A stretch of DNA of 35,960 nucleotides from the NCBI GenBank assembly GCA_013043165.1, contig JABDOQ010000002.1, forward strand, positions 1 to 35,960. Direction: 5' to 3'. Position numbers and translations under genes: made by a program. Positions 26,701-34,092 of this stretch are shown one piece after another (positions within the stretch are counted from its first letter, which is position 1; each line of letters opens with the position of its first letter). Under the pieces are notes generated by a model. It saw only the letters and a program-made list of their open reading frames with translations, was not told the origin of the DNA and did no database searches. The DNA is from Woeseiaceae bacterium (GTDB taxonomy: Bacteria > Pseudomonadota > Gammaproteobacteria > Steroidobacterales > Woeseiaceae).

Positions 26701-29559
26701 CTAACGGTAGCCGAACAGCATTGTGTAGATGATCAGGCCCAGCAGAACCAGTCCAAAGGTGAGTGCTGCGAAACCGAATATCCTCACGCCGCGCTCCTTG
26801 GCATCCGGGAAGGGTCTCACGAGATTTTTCTCCAGTTCACCGGATTCCACGATCGCCTCGTACTCTCCGGGCTTGTCGTATTTCAGCTCTTCCACCGACA
26901 CCCGCCCACTGAATATCACGGGATCCATGGGGAACTTGTCGGGCCGGAAGTGTGTGTTGAAGAAGTGAATCGTAAATATGAAACCAACCGCGAGCAGCGC
27001 CTCGTCGCTGTGGATGATCGTCGCCACGTTAACGGCCCAGCCGGGAACGATGTAGGTGAATGTTTCGGGGAACCACAGGACCAACCCTGTGCTACCGATT
27101 ATGGCCACACCCCAGGCTACTGCGAAGTAGTCGAACTTCTCCCAGTACGTGTAACGAGCATAGTTGGGGCGGGGGCCCATTCCGAAGAACCATTTGATGG
27201 ACTGGGGGAACTCCCTGAGATCGCGGCCGTTGAAAATGATGGAGTCCGGGCCGGTAATGATCTGCAACCAGGTGTGTCCCGTCTCTTTCTTGTGACGAAG
27301 CACATCAAATATGTGCGCAATGAAGACGCCGAACAACACGACAGCACCAATGCGATGCAGGAACCCCATGCTATCGAACCCGCCGAGTACCCGGGAGGTC
27401 AACTGGGCCCAGGACATATACGAGAACTTCAACGCCATACCCGTCAATGCCAGCGTGAAGAAGCTGAGCATCATTATGATATGCATGGTGCGCTGGAAGC
27501 GGCTAAAGCGACGGTAGAACTTCTGGTTTTTGTTGCGCGATATAGCCTTGTGCGCCTTCCACTCCTCGCGGTTCAGCCATAAGCGTACGACCCAGGCCAG
27601 CGAATGCAGCAGCGCAAACGACAGCGTACCGACCAGCAGCGCGGTCATACCCCAGAAGGACCAGAACAGCCACGGGTAGGTCTCGCGATCGTGGTGCGTC
27701 GCGTGTGTCAGATAGCCGGCAAAACGCCGGTGCGATCCTTCGTGACACTGGCCACAGGTCTCAACCACGTTGTCGCGGCTAAGCCGCGAGGCAGGGTCGG
27801 TCGGAGCGAGAATATCGTGCGTGCCATGGCAGTCGTAACACTTGGCGACGCTCTCCCCACCCAGGCGCGAGACCTTGCCGTGAAACGTGTCGAAGAAGGT
27901 CTCGGTCTCGTCTTCGTGACAGCGACCGCACTGTTCCATCATCAGTGTGCGGAATCCCATTTCTTCAGTGCGCGTGATCGTGTGCGAAGCATGACAGTCC
28001 TCGCAGGTGGGATACTGTTTGTCCGGGTCCGGGTCGTCAGGCGAGTGGACGCTGGTGCGGAACGTTTCTTCTACCCCGTGGTGGCAGGTGCCACAGGTGC
28101 CAGCGATATTCTGCGGACTCACCGGGGACTCCGAATCCTGGGGAGGACGCTCGGAGTGTGCGCCGTGACAATCGGCGCAGGTTGCCGCCACGATGAGGCC
28201 GGCCTTCAGGGCTCGACCATGGACGCTGTCTTCGTAGCTGCCGACGATGTCGTCCACTTTGGCGTGAATCCGTGTCGCGGCCTGTTCACCGACGCGATGA
28301 CACTGCCCGCAGAGCAACGGGACGTTGCGCGGATAGGTAGGCGAAGCCGGTGCATCCTTGCCAAGCGTGGCGTGTTTGGCATGGCAGTCCTGGCACGACG
28401 GTGCATCCGGATCGCCTTCTGCATGCAGGGTTCCGTGCGCACTGCCCTGGTACTCGGTGACCTGTTCGGCATGGCATATGCTGCAATCGACCTCGGACTG
28501 TATCGTCTCGCAGGCGCGCTCTTTGGATACCGTTACCTCTGTGTGGCATTGCGCGCAAGCAGTACCCGCGTGCATCGAGTCGCTGTAGTGCTGTTCATCG
28601 ACAAACAAGCTGACCGTCTCGCCGCCGGCGCGTGTCATCGTCAGATCGGGCTCCGCGTGGCAGCTCAGGCAGTCCTTGTTGGCCAGTCCGTCGGGGTAGA
28701 AAACGTTGCGGATCTCGTGTGGTGCGTGGCAGTCAACACAGGTCGGTATCTTGCCCGGATCTTGGGTCCACAATTCGCCATCGATCACTTTGCGATGCAC
28801 AACTTCGATCTGTGCATGGCAGGTCGTGCACATCTCGGCGACATTGTCCGCGTGGATGCTCGAGCGCGGATCGGTGTGCGGTCGAATGTCATGGGAGGTG
28901 TGACAGGAGGTGCAGACGGCCGTAACCGTGAGTCCCTGACGGAACAGACCCTCACCGTGAATACTCATCGAGTAATGCTCGAGGATGTTCTCCTGCGATA
29001 TCTCGTGAGTTCGGGAGACGGGGGATCCCTCTCGGTGGCAACTGCCACAGAGCAGCGGCACGTTCATCACCGCCGTCGGCGAGTCGTGGTCCGAGGCCGA
29101 CAGGATATCGTGCTTGCCATGACAGTCCGCGCAGACCGGCGCCATAGGATCGCCGTCTTTCGCGGCTACCCCATGCAGGCTACGTTTGTGCGCATTGGCC
29201 TGAGGCCTGTGGCAGTCGCTGCAATCAACCGGCTCCAGATCCTCGGCATGCCGCCGGCGCTTGCTGCCGGCCAGATCCGCGTGGCACTCCACGCAGGCCA
29301 TGCCGGCATGCACGGATGCGGCGTAGGCGGCCGCGTCAACGTAAGCCGATACCTCCTCGTCGCCATGGAACGCGGTAAGGTCCGTGTCGTCGTGGCATCG
29401 GAAGCACCCTTCGTTGTCCTGGGCCGCTGCAGGCGTTGCCGCGAACCAGACGATCGCAAGCATTGCAAACAGCCAGGTCTTGCGATGACTACTTTGGATG
29501 ACCCGGTGATCGGGTGAACGCTCACGCAAACGAAGAGCGAGGTCTACGGCCATTGCCAT
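26701..29559 (-). CDS. 19-haem cytochrome c fused to membrane cytochrome b, CbcL-like
   Basis: 952 residues. A signal sequence (hydrophobic about 29-46) follows a rather long polar N-terminus. Nineteen CXXCH motifs start at Cys52, 89, 113, 143, 171, 216, 244, 274, 297, 335, 359, 389, 417, 461, 489, 519, 544, 574 and 602. Haems 1-8 and 9-16 are a tandem duplication: every pair is offset by 245-247 residues; haems 17-19 are a partial third copy. About six membrane helices fill 630-952, with His in FQRTMHI, FLHRIGA, VATIIHS and FTIHFFN as likely b-haem ligands. Family members oxidise quinol and pass electrons into periplasmic haem wires. It opens the cbc-imcH-frd run, 100 bases after the small NTF2-like gene. 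Confidence 0.88.
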   Translation of the reverse strand: MAMAVDLALRLRERSPDHRVIQSSHRKTWLFAMLAIVWFAATPAAAQDNEGCFRCHDDTDLTAFHGDEEVSAYVDAAAYAASVHAGMACVECHADLAGSKRRRHAEDLEPVDCSDCHRPQANAHKRSLHGVAAKDGDPMAPVCADCHGKHDILSASDHDSPTAVMNVPLLCGSCHREGSPVSRTHEISQENILEHYSMSIHGEGLFRQGLTVTAVCTSCHTSHDIRPHTDPRSSIHADNVAEMCTTCHAQIEVVHRKVIDGELWTQDPGKIPTCVDCHAPHEIRNVFYPDGLANKDCLSCHAEPDLTMTRAGGETVSLFVDEQHYSDSMHAGTACAQCHTEVTVSKERACETIQSEVDCSICHAEQVTEYQGSAHGTLHAEGDPDAPSCQDCHAKHATLGKDAPASPTYPRNVPLLCGQCHRVGEQAATRIHAKVDDIVGSYEDSVHGRALKAGLIVAATCADCHGAHSERPPQDSESPVSPQNIAGTCGTCHHGVEETFRTSVHSPDDPDPDKQYPTCEDCHASHTITRTEEMGFRTLMMEQCGRCHEDETETFFDTFHGKVSRLGGESVAKCYDCHGTHDILAPTDPASRLSRDNVVETCGQCHEGSHRRFAGYLTHATHHDRETYPWLFWSFWGMTALLVGTLSFALLHSLAWVVRLWLNREEWKAHKAISRNKNQKFYRRFSRFQRTMHIIMMLSFFTLALTGMALKFSYMSWAQLTSRVLGGFDSMGFLHRIGAVVLFGVFIAHIFDVLRHKKETGHTWLQIITGPDSIIFNGRDLREFPQSIKWFFGMGPRPNYARYTYWEKFDYFAVAWGVAIIGSTGLVLWFPETFTYIVPGWAVNVATIIHSDEALLAVGFIFTIHFFNTHFRPDKFPMDPVIFSGRVSVEELKYDKPGEYEAIVESGELEKNLVRPFPDAKERGVRIFGFAALTFGLVLLGLIIYTMLFGYR

Positions 29560-29659
29560 TTTCTTAATTGCCTGACGCCAATGCCCCTAGTATGGCAATG
29601 GCAGGCTGCCGGGCTATCAGGGTTTTCCGAGAGAGTGGCTTCGTTGTTGCGCGGTCATC

Positions 29660-30034
29660 CTAGTCCGCGTAAAGCGGACCGATGTCGATATAGATCTTGT
29701 AGTGCGCGATCAGTTCGCCGTCATATTCAAATATGTCGGTAAAAGGCAGCGCAATTTCGGTGCCGTTATGCCGTCGGTAAGTGACCTCGCCCTCGCACAC
29801 CAGCGTTGCGCCGCTGGCAAGCGTCTTCTGCACATCGTGCGCACAGCCGGCAATCGTGCCGAAAAAGCCGCCCACGGCGGCGAGGATCGCCGCCCGCCCG
29901 CGCACCGGGGGCGCCGAGCCGAAACGAAAAACGGCGTCCTCGGTCAGGAAACCGACGAACGCTTCGGCGTCTTTCGAATCGATGGCGGCGAACATGCCGC
30001 CAGCATTATCGCTGGCGGCACTGCTTTTTGTCAT
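29660..30034 (-). CDS. Small NTF2-fold (SnoaL-like) protein
   Basis: 124 residues with no signal peptide. The pattern of an N-terminal helix (MFAAIDSKDAEAFVGFLTEDAVFRFG), a VRGRAAILAAVGGFF helix and C-terminal strands (FTDIFEYDGELIAHYKIYIDIGPLY) is that of SnoaL-like/ketosteroid-isomerase-fold proteins. Such folds bind small hydrophobic ligands or catalyse isomerisations; a role here is unknown. Its start overlaps the stop of the diheme cytochrome gene (ATGA), so it is translated with a cytochrome, which is unusual. It appears cytoplasmic, unlike its neighbours. Confidence 0.8.
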   Translation of the reverse strand: MTKSSAASDNAGGMFAAIDSKDAEAFVGFLTEDAVFRFGSAPPVRGRAAILAAVGGFFGTIAGCAHDVQKTLASGATLVCEGEVTYRRHNGTEIALPFTDIFEYDGELIAHYKIYIDIGPLYAD

Positions 30035-30642
30035 TGGATGCTGCCGTAATAATGCGCGAGGGCTTCGAGATCGGCCTCGGACAGCATGTCGAATTTTTCT
30101 TTCATCTTCTTCGGCTGACTACGAGCATCGGCCGCGAATTCCTTGAACGAGCTGCGCAAATAGCCCATCGGCTGTCCGCCCATCATGCCCGCCTCGTCGT
30201 CCGGATTGGTGCCGGCTTCCGAGTGGCACTTGTCGCAATGCTCATCGTGAATGGCCTTACCGGCCGCTGCCAGCGTGGCATCAAAGTCCTGCTTCATTTT
30301 CACGTAGGGCAGTTCTGCATAGGCCGCCGCAAGCGCGTCGATGTCATCATCGCTCAATTTTGCGGCAACGCCACACATGCTGATCGCGGGACGGCTCGTA
30401 TCGCCATGCCGGTACTTGGACTCCGCGCAGGGCCGTTCGTTATCCCGGTACATATACAGTGCATCCGAGTGCACGAATTCCGGAAATCCCGCGAGGCTTG
30501 GTACGTCGCTCGAGGTGCTGACCCCGCCCGGGCCGTGGCAGTCATTGCAGCCCTTCATCAGTGCATCGACATCGCCGGCATTTGCCGCCGAGAAAGTGGT
30601 CGCAAGTACAGCGGTCATTAAGTAGATAGGTAGTCGTTTCAT
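30031..30642 (-). CDS. Periplasmic diheme cytochrome c (c4/c553-like)
   Basis: 203 residues from the ATG at 30642, which has AGGAG six bases upstream; the frame extends to 30687 without a good start. A signal peptide (1-22, cleaved after SAANA) is followed by two class I cytochrome domains, with haem motifs CNDCHGPGG (about 32) and CDKCHSEAG (about 138). Length and two-domain layout match cytochrome c4-type electron carriers. It heads the minus-strand run leading to the multihaem and fumarate reductase genes and is divergent from mtrC, so it is a good candidate for the shuttle between the inner-membrane cytochromes and the Mtr conduit. Confidence 0.9.
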   Translation of the reverse strand: MKRLPIYLMTAVLATTFSAANAGDVDALMKGCNDCHGPGGVSTSSDVPSLAGFPEFVHSDALYMYRDNERPCAESKYRHGDTSRPAISMCGVAAKLSDDDIDALAAAYAELPYVKMKQDFDATLAAAGKAIHDEHCDKCHSEAGTNPDDEAGMMGGQPMGYLRSSFKEFAADARSQPKKMKEKFDMLSEADLEALAHYYGSIQ

Positions 30643-30772
30643 GTCGTCTCCTGGCGATTTGCAGATTGCCGCGGGATCATACCGCAATTTTCCGTGTTCC
30701 TAGCTGAACCGGTGCTGAATCAAAATGCTGGTCAGGGCCCGGAATGCTGCATATTATCGGGTCGCGCGCAAG

Positions 30773-30792
30773 CAGCTACCAGTAGGTAGTTG
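30773..30792. promoter_or_regulatory. Inverted repeat in the divergent cytochrome/mtr control region
   Basis: CAGCTACC-AGTA-GGTAGTTG forms an 8-base-pair stem with one G-T pair and a 4-base loop. It lies in the 262-base gap between the diheme cytochrome (minus, start 30642) and mtrC (plus, start 30905), about 110-130 bases from each start. It could be an operator for coordinated control or a transcript hairpin. The rest of the gap shows an AGGG ribosome-binding site 7 bases before mtrC but no convincing promoter or FNR box. Confidence 0.3.
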
Positions 30793-30904
30793 CCGCGATA
30801 CTAATCAGGTCCGGATTTGTTAAAAAAGAGCTTCAGATCGTCCGTCTGCAAAAAGCAGGAAATCCTCAGGCAAGACAAGTACTAACGTTACACAGGGATA
30901 CGAC

Positions 30905-33127
30905 ATGTACCGCTCAATCTCCAGAAAATGGCATCTGGCCGCAATACTGCTGTCCTCCGCGCTCCTGTTTGCCTGTAGTGGTGACACGGGTCCGATCGGC
31001 CCCGCTGGCGGTCAGGGTACCGCTGGCCCACCTGGGCCACCTGGGCCGACAGGACCGGGTTCGGCAACCGTGCCCGTTGACACGGTCGAGAAAATAAATG
31101 TTTCGATTCAGAGCGTTACGGTTCCTGCTAACGGCGATGCCCCGACCGTTGTGCTGCGATTGAGTGATGATCTTGGTTTTGGCCTGACCGGCCTGCCGGC
31201 CAGCGCAATGGGATTCACACTGGCTCAGCTTTCTCCGGGCCAGAACGGCGGCTCCAGCGAATGGCAGTCTTACGTCACACGTGGGCCACAGGCCACGACG
31301 GAATCGGCGCAGGCCGGGACGTATGCGGACAATGGCGATGGCACTTATACCTACACGTTTGCGCAGGCGCTGACCGCCTATGCGGGCGGGCCGGTTTTCA
31401 GTGGCATCAAGACACATCGACTTGGCGTGGAAATCCGCACCAATCGCTACCTACCGGAGAATATTCCGGCCAACAATGCTCCCTTCGACTTCGTCCCGGC
31501 GGGCGGCGCGCCCATCGAGGAACGATTGATCGTCAACAACGCCGCCTGTAACGCCTGCCACGACAATCTCGAGGTCCACGGCGAAGCGCGTTTTGACGTC
31601 GAATATTGCGTGACCTGCCACAACCCCTATTCGATTGACCCCGATACCGCCGCGGAACCGTGGGGCGGCTCGGTCGACATGAAAGTCATGATCCACAAGA
31701 TCCACTACGGTGAGAATCTCGTTAACGGCTACCGTGTTATCGGTTATAACGACACACCGCACGATTATTCCGACATCGTTTTCCCGCAGGACGTCAGGAA
31801 TTGCACGACCTGCCACCAGGAATCCGACGCTACCGTACCCCAGGCCAGTAACTGGCGCGAGGTGCAGAATCGCGCGGCTTGCGGCACCTGCCACGACGAT
31901 ATCGACTGGGCTGCGGGCGACCACCCGGGAGGATTTGTATTCACCGACGATACACAGTGTGCCCTGTGTCATGATGAAGCCCAGGGACCGGAAGCTTTGT
32001 GGGTTGACGTAGTGCACCGGATTCCGGAAGCTGAAGCCGCGAAGGCGTTTGAGTACAGCATCGTGAGGGTCACAGGCACGGGTATCGGTGAGGTCCCCGT
32101 TATTGAATTCTCGGTGACCGACCCGACCAACGACGATGAGCCTTACGATATCCAGAACGATTCCGAGTTCACGACTTGCGCCCAGGGCACGAGCCGACTC
32201 GTTGTCGGCATCGCCTGGTCTACTACTGACTACACCAATGCGGATAGTGGTAACGGACCGGGACAGCCGGTATCGATGAACCCGTTAACGGCCTGTGGCG
32301 GCACATCGACAGCCGCAGGTGCGGGCGTATTCAGCGTAACTTCGCCGATAGCGGTTCCTGCGACCGCCAGCGGCACGCTCGCTGTGACCATAGACGGTCA
32401 CCCGGCCGTCGATATTGACGGCACCCCCACGCGGATCGGTGTCACCAATGCGGTTGCCTACGCCCCGATCACGGACACCTCGGCCGTACCGCGGCGTAAC
32501 GCGGTTGCCATCGAGAAATGCAACGATTGCCACAACCAGCTGTCGATACACGGCAACAACCGCACCGACAACATCGAAGTGTGCGTCACCTGCCACAACC
32601 CGAACGCGACGGATATCAATCGCCGCGTCGGGACCTGCGCTGACGAGCTGGGCACCGACGACGTGTCGATCGACATGAAATACATGATCCATGCGCTGCA
32701 CGCCGGCGCCCCGCCGGAAGGCGTGCCCTACGACGTCTGCGGCTTCGGCTTCCCGAGCACACCGCACACTTACGACTTCGTATACCCGGGTCGGCTCAAT
32801 AACTGCGAAGGCTGTCACGTGCCCGGCGGCTACTACCCGGTCGATCCGGCCGCAGTCCTGGGGACAACGGTCGATTCCGGAACCAACAGCACGACGCCCA
32901 TCGACGACGTTGTTGTATCACCGAACTCCTCCGTATGTTCGTCCTGCCATACGAGCGAGCTGGCCAGAACCCACATGGTGCAAAACGGCGGCGATTTCAA
33001 TGCAATGAAGAACCCGGACAGCACGTTGATTCCGGCAAGCGTCGAGACCTGTGCACTTTGCCACGGTGAAGGACGCTCGGCTGATGTCGGTGTTGTCCAC
33101 GGCGTCGGTACGTTTGAGTTCAACTGA
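30905..33127 (+). CDS. mtrC: Decahaem outer-surface cytochrome, OmcA/MtrC family lipoprotein
   Basis: 740 residues. The signal peptide ends in a likely lipobox (LFAC, Cys24). Immediately after it are nine uninterrupted Gly-X-Y triplets (26-52), a collagen-like tether. A beta domain follows, then five haem motifs (CNACH at about 215, CVTCH, CTTCH, CGTCH, CALCH), a second beta domain with two extra Cys 39 residues apart, and five more motifs (CNDCH, CVTCH, CEGCH, CSSCH, CALCH, the last near 720). This two-times beta-plus-pentahaem layout is the OmcA/MtrC fold, the cell-surface terminal of metal-reducing conduits. It has AGGG 7 bases before the ATG and overlaps the next gene at TGATG. MtrC versus OmcA cannot be separated; position favours MtrC. 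Confidence 0.93.
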   Translation: MYRSISRKWHLAAILLSSALLFACSGDTGPIGPAGGQGTAGPPGPPGPTGPGSATVPVDTVEKINVSIQSVTVPANGDAPTVVLRLSDDLGFGLTGLPASAMGFTLAQLSPGQNGGSSEWQSYVTRGPQATTESAQAGTYADNGDGTYTYTFAQALTAYAGGPVFSGIKTHRLGVEIRTNRYLPENIPANNAPFDFVPAGGAPIEERLIVNNAACNACHDNLEVHGEARFDVEYCVTCHNPYSIDPDTAAEPWGGSVDMKVMIHKIHYGENLVNGYRVIGYNDTPHDYSDIVFPQDVRNCTTCHQESDATVPQASNWREVQNRAACGTCHDDIDWAAGDHPGGFVFTDDTQCALCHDEAQGPEALWVDVVHRIPEAEAAKAFEYSIVRVTGTGIGEVPVIEFSVTDPTNDDEPYDIQNDSEFTTCAQGTSRLVVGIAWSTTDYTNADSGNGPGQPVSMNPLTACGGTSTAAGAGVFSVTSPIAVPATASGTLAVTIDGHPAVDIDGTPTRIGVTNAVAYAPITDTSAVPRRNAVAIEKCNDCHNQLSIHGNNRTDNIEVCVTCHNPNATDINRRVGTCADELGTDDVSIDMKYMIHALHAGAPPEGVPYDVCGFGFPSTPHTYDFVYPGRLNNCEGCHVPGGYYPVDPAAVLGTTVDSGTNSTTPIDDVVVSPNSSVCSSCHTSELARTHMVQNGGDFNAMKNPDSTLIPASVETCALCHGEGRSADVGVVHGVGTFEFN

Positions 33128-34080
33128 TGCCGTCAGTGACGAAACGTCGCTGTCGGCGCGGCGTGCTCCTGCTGACGATGGCCCTTGCGGCCATCTCGGC
33201 GCCCGCTGTTGTTTCGGCGCAAGATGATGCGGCGGTGGACTACAGCAAGAAGGGCGCGGACACCTGCTTCCAGTGCCACGACGACCAGGTAACGCTCGCC
33301 GTTTTTCGCAGCAAGCACGCGGTGCCCACCGATCCGAATTCGCCGTTCGGTCACGGTCAGCTGCAGTGCGAAGCCTGTCATGGACCGGGCGGTGATCACG
33401 CGGGGCGCGTACGGCGCGGCCAGGAACGGCCACCGATGGTCCGATTCGGCTCCGGCTCCGGGACGCCGGTCGTCGAGCAGAACGCCTATTGCATCGACTG
33501 TCACCTGACTGACGCCGGTTTCGCCTGGCACGGCAGCGCACACGACAATAACACCGTGGCCTGCGCTGACTGCCATGACAGCCACGTCGAACGCGACCCG
33601 GTGCTCAGCACTGCCACGCAGGCCGATGTCTGCTTTGACTGCCACCAGCAACAACGCACGCAGTCCATGAAACCGTACGCACACCCGCTGCGCCAGGGAA
33701 AGATGGACTGCAGCGGCTGCCACAATACTCACGGCAGCACGACCGATCGCCTGCTGGCCCGGGCGACGACAAACGACACCTGCTATGACTGCCACGCCGA
33801 ATACCGTGGCCCCTATCTTTGGGAACACGCGCCGGCAGCCGAGGACTGCGGCAACTGTCACGACCCGCACGGATCCAACTACCCGGGCATGCTGAGTATG
33901 CGCGCCCCGACGCTGTGTCAAAGCTGTCATTCCCAGAGCGGCCATCCGAGCCTGCCGCAGGACGAACGCGGCTTGCCGAGTGGCACGCCGTCACAATACC
34001 TCCTGGGCCAGTCCTGCCTGAACTGCCACGACCAGGTGCACGGTTCGAATCACCCGTCGGGCTCGAAGCTGATGCGCTAG
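33127..34080 (+). CDS. mtrA: Periplasmic decahaem cytochrome, DmsE/MtrA family
   Basis: 317 residues. A signal peptide (1-31, cleaved after VVSA) precedes ten CXXCH motifs evenly spread over the protein: CFQCH, CEACH, CIDCH, CADCH, CFDCH, CSGCH, CYDCH, CGNCH, CQSCH and CLNCH. Length and haem number match MtrA/DmsE (about 330 residues), which sits inside the MtrB barrel and carries electrons across the outer membrane. Translation is coupled to the upstream mtrC (TGATG). The mtrB homologue begins 12 bases later. Confidence 0.95.
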   Translation: MPSVTKRRCRRGVLLLTMALAAISAPAVVSAQDDAAVDYSKKGADTCFQCHDDQVTLAVFRSKHAVPTDPNSPFGHGQLQCEACHGPGGDHAGRVRRGQERPPMVRFGSGSGTPVVEQNAYCIDCHLTDAGFAWHGSAHDNNTVACADCHDSHVERDPVLSTATQADVCFDCHQQQRTQSMKPYAHPLRQGKMDCSGCHNTHGSTTDRLLARATTNDTCYDCHAEYRGPYLWEHAPAAEDCGNCHDPHGSNYPGMLSMRAPTLCQSCHSQSGHPSLPQDERGLPSGTPSQYLLGQSCLNCHDQVHGSNHPSGSKLMR

Positions 34081-34092
34081 GAGCTTGCAGCG

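Noticed and set aside
25178-26704. 508-codon open frame on the plus strand across the 11-haem cytochrome gene
   Set aside because: Antisense shadow of a well-supported gene; the translated product shows no domain, signal or family motif.
27604-29517. 637-codon open frame on the plus strand across the 19-haem cytochrome gene
   Set aside because: It is antisense to a gene with nineteen haem motifs and a coherent fold; the antisense product has no recognisable domain and is an effect of codon composition.
30643-30904. FNR/ArcA-type site in the divergent cytochrome/mtr region
   Set aside because: Anaerobic control is likely, but no TTGAT-N4-ATCAA-like sequence could be found by eye in this gap.
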